A DNA stretch of 64,000 nt from the NCBI RefSeq assembly GCF_001648175.1, contig NZ_CP015243.1, forward strand, positions 2,666,001 through 2,730,000, in the 5' to 3' direction. The notes under the pieces are model-generated. The model did not search any database, had not been told where the DNA came from, and was given only the letters and a program-made list of their open reading frames with translations. The position numbers and the translations under genes are program-made. Source of the DNA: Halotalea alkalilenta. Lineage in GTDB: Bacteria; Pseudomonadota; Gammaproteobacteria; Pseudomonadales; Halomonadaceae. Numbering within the stretch: position 1 is the stretch's first letter; the number at the start of each line of letters is the position of its first letter. Shown here one piece after another: positions 46,707 to 59,394 of this stretch.

Positions 46707-48050
46707 TCAATTGCCGAATAGCGCTCTCGTCACTGCGATCAGCAATGCCACGCCGCCTCCCACCACAGCACCGTTGACTCGAATCCACTGTAGGTCGGGC
46801 CCGACCTTCTCCTCGATGGTACCGACCAAGCGCTGGGTAGGCATTCGAGCCTCCGAGAGCGATTCACGCACGATGGCGCCAATGAACCCCGGATGATCAT
46901 CGATCAGCTCGCCGCACCAGCGGCGCAGCCGCGCATCGAAGCGTGCCCTGCCGCTCGGCTCGACCAACTGGCGATCGATCAGTCGGTCGATGCCGCGATC
47001 GATATAGCGATTGAGCTGCGAGCCGTCGCTTGCGACTTTTTCCGCCAGCCAGCGCTGGAAAAAAGCCAACCAGCTGCGTGCCCCGCCCTGGCCGACGAAC
47101 GCCTCGAACAGCGTTTGCTTGCCACGCTCGAGCGCTTGCGCCAGCTTGTGCTCCCCTGGGCGTCCGAGCCTGGCGGCGGTCAGGCGCAGCTGGGCACGCA
47201 TTCGCAGTCGCAACGGATGACACGGATCGGCCTCCACTTCGACCAACTGCTCACGCGCGGCGCGCAGGATCTGGTCGAGCAGACGTTCGATCTTGTCCCG
47301 GTCGTCATCGCCCTGGAGGAACCGCTTGCCCAGCCATACCTTGACCCGCTGCCAGCGCCCCTCCTCCGACAGCGCTTCGAGCTGTTCGAGCAGCATGTCA
47401 CGCAGCAGGGCGAACAGCTGGGGATCCACCAGCAGCCGATCGAGCAGCCCAAGCGCGCCTTGCCACAGCTGCTCTTCGAGTCGCCGGTCGCTGGCCAACC
47501 GACGCAGCAGCGGAGCGAGCTGCTCACGCACGTCGATGCGCTCGACGAGCCGGGCGAGCAGTTCATCGGCCAATGCCTCCACCCGCGGGTCGCCGAGTCG
47601 CGCAACCCATTTGACGCATTGGCCACGGGTGAAGCGGCGAAGCGCTTCGCGCCCTTCGCCATGGCGCAACCGCTGGCTGATCAGGTCGGCGAAGGAGAGC
47701 TGGGACAAGCGTTCGCGCAGCGCCGCGGGCGAAAGCCACTCCCGCTCGACCATATCGACGATGCCACGGGAAAGCGCCGCACGGCGCTTGGCGATCAGAT
47801 TGGTATGACGGGAAAGCAGCGGGATCGGTACCCGGCGAAACAGCGCGGTGACCGCGAACCAGTCGGCGACGCTGCCGACCAGTGCCCCTTCGAAGGTGGT
47901 GACCAGTATCTGCGCCGCGGTGGATGGCAACCAACCCTGTGCCAGGGTCAGCTCCGCCGCGGCGAAGCCACCGGCGGCAAACCCCAGGGCGACGCCACCG
48001 CGGTGGCGCGACAGCCAGCCGCGCGACGAACCTGCGCGCGATGCATCCAT
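46707..48050 (-). CDS. DUF445 family membrane protein (YjiN-like)
   Basis: 447 residues. Hydrophobic segments lie only at the two ends: near the N-terminus (GGVALGFAAGGFAAAELTLA and an ILVTTFEGALVGSVADWFAVTALF stretch) and at the very C-terminus (VVGGGVALLIAVTRALF). Between them is a long, charged, mostly helical region. The GALVGSVADWFAVTALFRRVPIPLL block and the end KVGPDLQWIRVNGAVVGG define DUF445. The topology suggests a helical domain anchored at both ends in the inner membrane. No biochemical role is established. It is 34 bp downstream of mntH on the same strand, so it may share its transcript. Confidence 0.9.
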   Translation of the reverse strand: MDASRAGSSRGWLSRHRGGVALGFAAGGFAAAELTLAQGWLPSTAAQILVTTFEGALVGSVADWFAVTALFRRVPIPLLSRHTNLIAKRRAALSRGIVDMVEREWLSPAALRERLSQLSFADLISQRLRHGEGREALRRFTRGQCVKWVARLGDPRVEALADELLARLVERIDVREQLAPLLRRLASDRRLEEQLWQGALGLLDRLLVDPQLFALLRDMLLEQLEALSEEGRWQRVKVWLGKRFLQGDDDRDKIERLLDQILRAAREQLVEVEADPCHPLRLRMRAQLRLTAARLGRPGEHKLAQALERGKQTLFEAFVGQGGARSWLAFFQRWLAEKVASDGSQLNRYIDRGIDRLIDRQLVEPSGRARFDARLRRWCGELIDDHPGFIGAIVRESLSEARMPTQRLVGTIEEKVGPDLQWIRVNGAVVGGGVALLIAVTRALFGN

Positions 48051-48084
48051 GCGGAACTCCAGACTAAGGAGGGAGAGCGAGACG

Positions 48085-49407
48085 CTACAGCAGCACGAAG
48101 GTATCGAACAACAATTTGAGATTGAGCGCCACGATCAAAAGCGCAATCGCCCATGCCAGCACCTTGGTCGACGCCTTGATCGCGAACTCGCCCATGCTTT
48201 CGCGCCGCGAGACGAACAGCACCAGCGGGATCACTGCGAAAGGCAGCTGCATCGACAGCACCACCTGGCTCAGGATCAAAAGCCTGCCGACGCCCTGCTC
48301 GCCGTATACCGCGACCACGTAGAGCACCGGCAGCACCGCGATCCCACGGGTGATCAGCCGGCGCAGCCAGGGCGCGAGGCGCAAGCGAAGGAACCCCTCC
48401 ATCACCACCTGCCCCGCCAAGGTGGCAGTGACGGTGGAGTTGATCCCCGAGGCGAGCAGCGCGACGCCGAACAGCGTGGCCGCCGCCCCCACACCGAGCA
48501 AGGGTGCGAGCAGCTGGTAGGCGTCTTCGATCTCGACCACCTCCTGGCCCGCACCGTGGAATACCGCGGCGGCGAGGACCAGGATGCCGGCATTGACGAA
48601 CAGCGCCAGACTCAACGCCAGGGTGCTGTCCCAGGTGGCGAAACGTAACGCTTCGCGTCGACCTTCGACGGTGCGCGGATAGTCCCGGGTCTGCACCAAC
48701 GCCGAATGCAGGTAGAGATTGTGCGGCATCACCGTCGCCCCGATGATGCCGATCGCGATGTAGAGCATCGCCGGATTGGTGACGATCTCGGCATCGGGCA
48801 CGAAAAAGCCGCCGACGATTCCTCCGATCGAGGGCGTAGCGAGCACCAGCTCGACCACGAAGCAGCCGAAGATGGTGGCCAGCAGCGTGATCACGAACGC
48901 CTCCAACCAGCGAAAGCCTTGGCGTATCAAGGCCAGCAGCAGCAGCGTATCGAGAATGGTGATCACCGCGCCCCAGGCGATCGGGATACCGAACAGCAGC
49001 TTGATCGCCACCGCGGTGCCGATCACTTCGGCCAAGTCACAGGCGATGATCGCCAGTTCGCACAGCCCCCACAGCGCCAGGTTGACAGGTTTCGAGCAGT
49101 GCTCGCGACAGCTCTGCGCAAGGTCACGATCGGTCGCGATACCGAGCCGCGCGCACAGCGCCTGCAGCAGTACCGCCATCAGGTTGGAAAGCAGGATCAC
49201 GCAGAGTAGCGAATAGCCGAAACGGGATCCCCCCTCGAGCGAAGTCGCCCAGTTGCCGGGATCCATGTAGCCGACCGAGACCATCGCGCCGGGCCCGGTG
49301 AAGGCCAGCAAGCGGCGCGCCCAACCGGCGCCGCGCGGCACGCCGACGCTGCCCCGGCGGATATCGCTATTTTCGTTGGTGACCCTTCGCAGCATCCCGC
49401 CCCTCAC
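48085..49407 (-). CDS. mntH: NRAMP-type proton-coupled manganese transporter
   Basis: 440 residues (ATG 49407; a second ATG four codons in). It has about eleven membrane segments. The metal-binding motifs are intact: [10 protein letters not shown] in TM1 and [14 protein letters not shown] in TM6, with the [22 protein letters not shown] block after TM8. It imports Mn2+ (and Fe2+) with protons across the inner membrane. It is probably repressed by MntR, whose gene is at 14995-15438. A candidate MntR site lies 22 bp upstream of the start. Confidence 0.95.
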   Translation of the reverse strand: MRGGMLRRVTNENSDIRRGSVGVPRGAGWARRLLAFTGPGAMVSVGYMDPGNWATSLEGGSRFGYSLLCVILLSNLMAVLLQALCARLGIATDRDLAQSCREHCSKPVNLALWGLCELAIIACDLAEVIGTAVAIKLLFGIPIAWGAVITILDTLLLLALIRQGFRWLEAFVITLLATIFGCFVVELVLATPSIGGIVGGFFVPDAEIVTNPAMLYIAIGIIGATVMPHNLYLHSALVQTRDYPRTVEGRREALRFATWDSTLALSLALFVNAGILVLAAAVFHGAGQEVVEIEDAYQLLAPLLGVGAAATLFGVALLASGINSTVTATLAGQVVMEGFLRLRLAPWLRRLITRGIAVLPVLYVVAVYGEQGVGRLLILSQVVLSMQLPFAVIPLVLFVSRRESMGEFAIKASTKVLAWAIALLIVALNLKLLFDTFVLL

Positions 49408-49428
49408 TTTCGTCCCAAGCTGATTTTT

Positions 49429-49448
49429 AACTTAGCCAATCCTAGCTT
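49429..49448 (-). promoter_or_regulatory. Candidate MntR-type operator upstream of mntH
   Basis: AACTTAGCCAATCCTAGCTT has imperfect dyad arms (AACTTAG and CTAGCTT, 5 of 7 paired), roughly the size and AT/GC pattern of MntR boxes. Position, 22 bp upstream of the mntH start, is the main support. Confidence 0.3.
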
Positions 49449-49574
49449 CTATTTACCCAGGTTAAAAGATGACACCGACATCTCAGTCGATGCGGGACGA
49501 AGGAATACAACGCCGATGCGGCCCTACGTACGCGGGCCGGCAAAACGACGCCCGCAGTTTTCATCCCGCCCACG

Positions 49575-49605
49575 AAAAAGACCCGCGACCTGGGGGTCAC
49601 GGGCC
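49575..49605 (-). terminator. Rho-independent terminator of nfuA
   Basis: On the minus strand, arms GGCCCGTGACC and GGTCGCGGGTC (49605-49595 and 49590-49580; two mismatches or wobbles) with a 4-base loop, followed by five T residues (complement of 49575-49579). It lies 26 bp after the nfuA stop. Confidence 0.8.
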
Positions 49606-49630
49606 TTCAAGGCGGCTCAACGAGCGCGGA

Positions 49631-50245
49631 TCAGTAAAAGGCGTTGGTGGTGTCGCTGTGGTCGGTGACGTCGCGAATCCCGCGCAGGTCCGGTACACGC
49701 TCGAGCAGGGTGCGCTCCACCCCTTCCTTGAGGGTCAGATCCACCGCGGCGCAGCCCTGGCAGCCGCCGCCGAACTGCAGCACGGCTACGCTCTCGCCGG
49801 TGATCTCGATCAAGCGGATCTCACCGCCGTGGGAGGCAAGGCCTGGATTGATTTCGCTGTAGAGAACGTAGTTGATCTGGTCTTCCAACGGACTCGAGGC
49901 ATTGACCTTGGGCATCTTGGCGTTCGGCGCCTTGATCGTCAGCTGCCCACCCATGCGGTCGGCGTTGAAATCGACCACCGCATCCTCGAGAAACGGCTCG
50001 CTGTGCGCCTCGATCAACAGCACGAACTTCTCCAGCGGCAGGCGCAGATCGGTAGGCTCCTCCTCGCCGGGACGACAGTAGGCGAGGCAGGTTTCGGCAT
50101 AGGGCGTGCCGGGCTGGGTGATGAACACGCGCACGCCGATCCCTTCGACGCCCTGTTTCTCGAGCAGCTCGGCGAGATAGTCCTGCGCACTGGCGGTAAT
50201 CTGAAGGCCGGCACCCTCGATCACGCTCTCTTCGGTATGTTGCAT
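49631..50245 (-). CDS. nfuA: Fe–S cluster carrier NfuA
   Basis: 204 residues. The N-terminal degenerate A-type domain (about 1-100, [46 protein letters not shown]) is followed by the C-terminal Nfu domain with the cluster-binding CxxC in [11 protein letters not shown] and the closing [17 protein letters not shown]. NfuA receives and delivers 4Fe-4S clusters under oxidative stress or iron limitation in the cytoplasm. It carries its own terminator and is divergent from metH with a 325-bp gap. Confidence 0.96.
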   Translation of the reverse strand: MQHTEESVIEGAGLQITASAQDYLAELLEKQGVEGIGVRVFITQPGTPYAETCLAYCRPGEEEPTDLRLPLEKFVLLIEAHSEPFLEDAVVDFNADRMGGQLTIKAPNAKMPKVNASSPLEDQINYVLYSEINPGLASHGGEIRLIEITGESVAVLQFGGGCQGCAAVDLTLKEGVERTLLERVPDLRGIRDVTDHSDTTNAFY

Positions 50246-50570
50246 GTCGAACTCTCTGCACTATATGCGGTGACGTTACGAGATGACGTATGGTGTCCAT
50301 GGTACGCGATCGGCTCGTCGCGGTAAAACCAGAGCGATATTGTCAAGTATGGCGCGCGGGCGTACAGCATGACCGCGGTTCATCCAGCAGCGGAGAAAGA
50401 TTCATTTCCCTAACGCTTACGCATCCGCGATCCTATACGGCTATTCGCCCGGACCAGGTCGTGCTGGGCCGATGGTGTGGTTTTCGCTACCATCCGGCAT
50501 CGTCACGACCATCGCCATGACGCTCAGTCACGCCTCCCACCAGCTTGCAGCAGCAGAGAATGCCGTTCCC
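50246..50570. other. Intergenic region nfuA / metH
   Basis: 325 bp between divergent genes. I looked for a cobalamin or S-adenosylhomocysteine riboswitch pattern and recognised none. No coding frame is convincing, although in-frame ATGs at 50472 and 50517 could extend metH. Confidence 0.5.
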
Positions 50571-54284
<3,714 letters not shown>

Positions 54285-54381
54285 GCCGTCCCGCCGCCTT
54301 TCCACCCACCCGACGGGCACCGGTGGCAAGGCGGGCATGTCGCGTACAATCAGCGTTCCGTTCACCAGCCGACGTTTCCCG

Positions 54382-55200
54382 ATGCCCTATCGCTGTCCCC
54401 TCTGCTTCGAACCGCTGCACGCCGAAGCCACCGGCCTGCGCTGCGCCAATCGCCATCACTTCGATCGTGCCCGCGAAGGTTACGTCCACCTGCTGCCAGT
54501 CCAGCGCAAGCACTCCAAGGCCCCCGGGGACGATGCATCGATGATCCAGGCTCGCCGCCGTTTTCTCGACGCAGGCCACTTCGCTGCCCTGCGTGAGGAA
54601 CTCAGTGCCCGGCTGCTCGCCCGGCAGCCCGGGCGGATGCTGGACATCGGCTGTGGAGAGGGCCACTACACCGGCGCTTTCGCCGAGGCATTGGCGCAGA
54701 CACCAGCGAATCCACCCAAGATAACGGTATATGGGATGGACATCAGCAAGCCCGCGGTGCGCCTGGCGGCCAAGCGCCATCGCAGCGCCGCCTTCTGCGT
54801 CGCCTCGATCCGCGAGCTGCCCTATCTCGACTCAAGCTTCGACCTGGTCAGCCGAATCTACGCACCGAGCGAGCCGAGCGAACTCCACCGCGTGATTCGT
54901 CCCGGCGGTGAGCTGCTGATCGTCACGCCCGGCAAGCGCCACCTGCATTCGCTGCGTGAGTTGCTCTACGCACAGGTCCAGGAGCACGACGAGGAAGATC
55001 CGCCACCGCCCGGATTCGCGCTGACCGACAGCGCGAAGATCGGCCATCGGATGACGCTCGACGGCGCGCAGGCGCTCGACCTGCTGCGTATGACTCCTTT
55101 CGCCTGGCGTGCCGATGAGTCGTTGCGCCAGCAAATCGCAAAAAGGTCGCGCTTTGACTGCGAGGCCGAGTTCCTGATACGCCACTACCGAAGGCTTTGA
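54382..55200 (+). CDS. rlmA: 23S rRNA (guanine-N1)-methyltransferase RlmA
   Basis: 272 residues from ATG 54382 (MPYRCPLC). The zinc finger is formed by Cys5, Cys8, Cys21 and His25 (CPLC...CANRH), followed by the HFDRAREGYVHLLPVQRKHSK block. The SAM-binding motif is LDIGCGEGHYTGAFAEAL, and the later IYAPSEPSELHRVIRPGGELLIV is also characteristic. It methylates G745 in helix 35 of 23S rRNA. It lies 97 bp after metH and converges on smrA with a 12-bp gap. Confidence 0.93.
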   Translation: MPYRCPLCFEPLHAEATGLRCANRHHFDRAREGYVHLLPVQRKHSKAPGDDASMIQARRRFLDAGHFAALREELSARLLARQPGRMLDIGCGEGHYTGAFAEALAQTPANPPKITVYGMDISKPAVRLAAKRHRSAAFCVASIRELPYLDSSFDLVSRIYAPSEPSELHRVIRPGGELLIVTPGKRHLHSLRELLYAQVQEHDEEDPPPPGFALTDSAKIGHRMTLDGAQALDLLRMTPFAWRADESLRQQIAKRSRFDCEAEFLIRHYRRL

Positions 55201-55212
55201 AACCGGCCCCGG

Positions 55213-55806
55213 TCAGCCACGGCGCTGCTGATGACGCTCGCGGTTGAGCTGGCGCGCACGCTCGGACTTGCGCAGCACCACGTAGCACGCACCCAGTCCA
55301 CCATGGCGCGCCTGGGCGGAGCAGTAGGCCTGAACCTCGTCGAACTGGGCCAGCCACTTGGCCACGTAGGAGCGCAATACGTTGGCCGGGGACGCATCCT
55401 CCCTGCCCCGCCCGTGAACGATCAGCAGCGAGCGCAGCTGGTGGCTGTGCGCATCGCGAATGAAAGCGAACAGCTCGCGACGGCACTGCTCGAGGGCGCG
55501 TCGCTGCAAATGCAGCTGGGCCTCGATCGCATAGCGTCCATGGCTGAGTTTGTCGAACAGCCCGCTTTGGATCCCATCGCGGCGAAAGGCGAGCGGTTGG
55601 TCATGGGGCAGCAGCTCGACGAACTCATCGCTGAGGAAGTTGGTCTCCTGGCCGCTTGCCTCAGCGTTGGCCCGGCGGGCCAGCTGCGCCTCGCTCGGAC
55701 TACGGCGCGCCGCTCGGCTATCGGCCTTGGCTGCACGCCTGACCAGAGGTGTCACATCGGCCATTTCACGTTCGAACAGCCGACGATCGCAATCTTCGAA
55801 TGTCAA
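55213..55806 (-). CDS. smrA: Smr-domain DNA nuclease, SmrA family
   Basis: 197 residues. A basic N-terminal extension (ADVTPLVRRAAKADSRAARR) precedes the Smr domain, about residues 95-180, with LHLQRRALEQCRREL and LIVHGRGRED. The HGRGR loop is the active-site signature of Smr nucleases derived from the MutS2 C-terminus. E. coli SmrA nicks DNA; the in vivo role is unclear. The start overlaps the yihY stop (ATGA), so the two are coupled. Confidence 0.88.
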   Translation of the reverse strand: MTFEDCDRRLFEREMADVTPLVRRAAKADSRAARRSPSEAQLARRANAEASGQETNFLSDEFVELLPHDQPLAFRRDGIQSGLFDKLSHGRYAIEAQLHLQRRALEQCRRELFAFIRDAHSHQLRSLLIVHGRGREDASPANVLRSYVAKWLAQFDEVQAYCSAQARHGGLGACYVVLRKSERARQLNRERHQQRRG

Positions 55807-57119
55807 TGGTCCGTCTCCTGCGCTGGAGAATGGGCGATCTGGCGTATCGAATCGGGCATCTCGGGCGCACTCTGCGCCGGCTCGAACAGCGTAGCGACAG
55901 GCGTATCCAACTGCGCCCGGCTCTGCTCACGGTAGGCCAGCAGCTTTTCGTTCAGTCTTTCTGCGCCGAAGGACGGCAGCAGCTCGCTCGGCGCCGCCTC
56001 CAGCGGCAGCGGCCAGGGCAGCTCTTCGATCACCCGCCACAGCGGCAGCGTTTCGAGCGACTGCGCGAGCACCCAGCGCGCCCCTTCCATCTCGGCGATC
56101 CAGCCCCGCTCGACCATCGGCGACATCAGGCTGCGATAGCCGCCACCGATCCGTCTGACCAACACCTTGCTGCTGACCGACTCGCCCTTGCGGTGCGCCT
56201 CGTGCAGCCAGGCGAGCACCGCCAGCGCCTGCCACAGCGGTGCGAATCGGCGCCACTCCCCGCGCTGGGTCTCGGCAAGCCATGCGATGAACTCAGCGCC
56301 GAGCAGGATGATCAGCCAGGAGGTGTAGATCCAGAGCAAGAACAGCGGCACCGCGGCAAAGGCGCCGTAGATCAGCTGGTAGGACGGAAAGTTGGCGACA
56401 TAGAGACCGAAGCCGAACTTGGCCAGTTCGATCAACAGCGCCGTGAGCACCGCACCGGCAGCGGCGTGATGAAGCCGCACCCGGTAGTTCGGAATCACCA
56501 TGTAGATGAACAGGAAGGCAAGGAAGCTGAGCAGCGGCGACAGCAACGACAGCAGCATGTCGTTGCTGACGCCTGCGACCGCATCGCTGAACAGCCGCAG
56601 CGACGCCACATAGGAAGAGATGACGAAGGCCGCACCGATCAGCAGCGGCCCCAGGGTCAGCACCGCCCAGTACATCAAAAAGCTCGACACCCCGCTGCGA
56701 GAGCTGCCCACCTGCCAGATGTCGTTGAAGGCCTGCTCGATGGTGACCATCATCATCACCGCAGTGATGAACAGGAACCCGAGGCCGACGAAGGTCAGGT
56801 TGCGCGCCTGGCTTGAGAAGTTGTTCAACTGTTCGAGCACCACCTGCCCGGTGGCCGGCACGAACTGTTGGAACAGGTAGCCCTGGACCTGCTCGCCCAC
56901 CCCCTGGAACTCAGGCACCGCGGCCAGCATGCTGTAGAGCACGGTACTCAGCGGCACCACCGCGAAGAGTGTGGTGTAGGTCAGCGACGCGGCGGTCTTG
57001 AAGCCGCTGTGGCGCATGAAGCGCGAATAGAGCTGCGCCACCGCCTCGCCCAGCCGACGCTGGTCTTGGCCACGCGCAAGCGGCAGCGCCGCCAATCGAT
57101 GAAGCCAGTTCAGTCGCAT
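55803..57119 (-). CDS. yihY: YihY/BrkB family inner-membrane protein
   Basis: 438 residues from ATG 57119 (MRLNWLHRLAALPLARG); an in-frame ATG at 57203 adds a poor leader. Six hydrophobic segments occupy about residues 40-290, with SGFKTAASLTYTTLFAVVPLST and the PNYRVRLHHAAAGAVLTALLIELAKFGFGLYVANFPSYQLIYGAF region typical of the family. The last 150 residues are soluble and include a winged-helix-like part (VLVRRIGGGYRSLMSPMVERGWI). The function of YihY is not settled; an RNase BN assignment was withdrawn. It precedes smrA by an ATGA overlap and is divergent from wrbA. Confidence 0.9.
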   Translation of the reverse strand: MRLNWLHRLAALPLARGQDQRRLGEAVAQLYSRFMRHSGFKTAASLTYTTLFAVVPLSTVLYSMLAAVPEFQGVGEQVQGYLFQQFVPATGQVVLEQLNNFSSQARNLTFVGLGFLFITAVMMMVTIEQAFNDIWQVGSSRSGVSSFLMYWAVLTLGPLLIGAAFVISSYVASLRLFSDAVAGVSNDMLLSLLSPLLSFLAFLFIYMVIPNYRVRLHHAAAGAVLTALLIELAKFGFGLYVANFPSYQLIYGAFAAVPLFLLWIYTSWLIILLGAEFIAWLAETQRGEWRRFAPLWQALAVLAWLHEAHRKGESVSSKVLVRRIGGGYRSLMSPMVERGWIAEMEGARWVLAQSLETLPLWRVIEELPWPLPLEAAPSELLPSFGAERLNEKLLAYREQSRAQLDTPVATLFEPAQSAPEMPDSIRQIAHSPAQETDH

Positions 57120-57205
57120 GTTCGAGCCCCGCGAGCGATGAGTCCATGCCGGCGTCGGATCGACGACGCCGGCACGAAGCGCGAGCAAGCCGCGCGTTGC
57201 CATGA

Positions 57206-57910
<705 letters not shown>

Positions 57911-57955
57911 GCGCGCTGTGTTTGGAATTCAGATCCGCCAGAGGAGCCACACACC

Positions 57956-58600
57956 ATGAATCGTGATATCTCCGACGTCAGGCACGAGTACTCGGGCCAT
58001 GGCATCGACCCCGACAATACGCCGGGCACCCCCTTCCCGCTCTTTTCGGAGTGGCTGCGCGCCGCCCTGGAGGTGGATCCCGAGGATGCCAACGCAATGA
58101 CGCTCGCCACCGTCGACGCCGAAGGCACGCCTCATGCCCGTATCGTGCTGCTCAAAGGGTTCGATGAAAGCGGCATGGTCTTCTACACCAACTACCAAAG
58201 CCACAAGGGCAGCGAGCTCGATCATGCGCCGAAGGCCGCGCTGGTGTTCTGGTGGCCCAAGCTCTCCCGCCAGGTGCGCATAGAGGGCGCGGTCGAGCGC
58301 GTCGAGGCCGAGCTGTCCGATCAGTACTTCGCCTCCCGCCCGCGGGACAGCCAGCTCGGCGCCTGGGTCTCCCAGCAAAGCGTCGAGATTCCCGATCGCC
58401 GCTGGCTGGAGGAGCGCTGGAATCGCTTCGCCCAGGCCTATCGCGACCAGCCGGTGGAGCGCCCGCCCCACTGGGGTGGGCTGCGCCTGGTACCGGAGCT
58501 GATCGAATTCTGGCAAGGCCAGGGCAATCGCCTCCACGACCGCGTGCGCTACCATCGCCAGGCCAACGGTGACTGGCGCCGAGTCCGCCTGGCTCCCTGA
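57956..58600 (+). CDS. pdxH: Pyridoxamine/pyridoxine 5'-phosphate oxidase
   Basis: 214 residues, the standard length. FMN and substrate residues are visible in MTLATVDAEGTPHARIVLLKGFDESG, FYTNYQSHKGSELDHAPKAALVFWWPKLSRQVRIEG and the C-terminal signature EFWQGQGNRLHDRVRYHR. It makes pyridoxal phosphate from pyridoxine or pyridoxamine phosphate, the last step of the salvage route. ATG 57956 has AGAGGAG as ribosome-binding site. It ends at a perfect palindrome shared with the convergent hydrolase. Confidence 0.96.
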   Translation: MNRDISDVRHEYSGHGIDPDNTPGTPFPLFSEWLRAALEVDPEDANAMTLATVDAEGTPHARIVLLKGFDESGMVFYTNYQSHKGSELDHAPKAALVFWWPKLSRQVRIEGAVERVEAELSDQYFASRPRDSQLGAWVSQQSVEIPDRRWLEERWNRFAQAYRDQPVERPPHWGGLRLVPELIEFWQGQGNRLHDRVRYHRQANGDWRRVRLAP

Positions 58601-58601
58601 A

Positions 58602-58621
58602 CCGCTGCCCTAGGGCAGCGG
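58602..58621. terminator. 20-bp perfect palindrome between pdxH and the convergent hydrolase
   Basis: CCGCTGCCCTAGGGCAGCGG, starting 2 bp after the pdxH stop. It would form a 9-bp hairpin in both transcripts. No T tract. Confidence 0.55.
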
Positions 58622-58632
58622 CCCGGCGCGAG

Positions 58633-59310
58633 TCATCCGAGTTCGCGGGCGAAGAACGCCAGCGTGCGCTGCTTGGCCAGCGCAGCGGAAGGGGCGTCGA
58701 AGCTGGCGCGCTGGTCGCAGTTGAAGCCGTGCCCGGCGGGATAGATCTGCACCGCCACCTCGGGGTGTCGTTTGGCGACCTCCTCGACACCCTGGAGCGG
58801 GATGTGGTCATCGAACTCACCGAAGTGGAGCAGCACCGGCACGCGCGGCAGTTCGTCGACATCGTCGGGGATCCTGCCACCGTAGTAGCCGACCGCGGCG
58901 GCCAGGCCGCTCAGGCGGCTCGCGGCAAGCCAAGCGATGCTGCCGCCGAAGCAGTAGCCGACCACGCCGACCTTGGTACCACTCTCGGCCGCGGCATAGT
59001 CGATCGCCGCCTGGGTATCGGCCAGGGAGAGATCGAAGCGCAGCTTGCCGAGCAGCTCCCTCGCGCGAACCATGTCCTCTCCTTCATAGCCAAGCTCGAC
59101 GCCCGGCTCGATACGGTCGAACAGCGCCGGCGCCACCGCGAGATAGCCTTTTGCGGCGAAGCCGTCGGCCACCGAGCGAATGTGGGAATTGACCCCGAAA
59201 ATCTCCTGCACCACTACCAGCGCTCCCTTGGGAGCACCATCGGGACGGGCCACGTAGGCGCTCAGGGTGGCGCCGTCGCGGGCGGTGAGGGTGATGCTCT
59301 CGCTATCCAT
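58633..59310 (-). CDS. Dienelactone hydrolase family protein
   Basis: 225 residues from ATG 59310 (Shine-Dalgarno AAGGAG); the ATG at 59352 is further from any ribosome-binding site. Alpha/beta-hydrolase with a cysteine nucleophile: Cys120 in GYCFGGS, Asp168 in EFDDHI and His194 in PAGHGFNCD. Glu36 in VVQEIFGV also matches dienelactone hydrolases. True dienelactone hydrolases act on chlorocatechol lactones, but chromosomal relatives of this type are broad esterases. No aromatic degradation genes are nearby. It shares a palindrome with pdxH at its 3' end. Confidence 0.87.
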   Translation of the reverse strand: MDSESITLTARDGATLSAYVARPDGAPKGALVVVQEIFGVNSHIRSVADGFAAKGYLAVAPALFDRIEPGVELGYEGEDMVRARELLGKLRFDLSLADTQAAIDYAAAESGTKVGVVGYCFGGSIAWLAASRLSGLAAAVGYYGGRIPDDVDELPRVPVLLHFGEFDDHIPLQGVEEVAKRHPEVAVQIYPAGHGFNCDQRASFDAPSAALAKQRTLAFFARELG

Positions 59311-59394
59311 CTTGCTGCTCCTTTGGTTTTCATCAGTGACTGGGATTCGCATGCGCTGATGCCCGAGGGCAGCGAGCGACCCGCTACGCGGTTT

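Noticed and set aside
50246..50570. Riboswitch (cobalamin or SAH) upstream of metH
   Set aside because: None of the conserved core elements of these riboswitches could be found by eye in the 325-bp leader.
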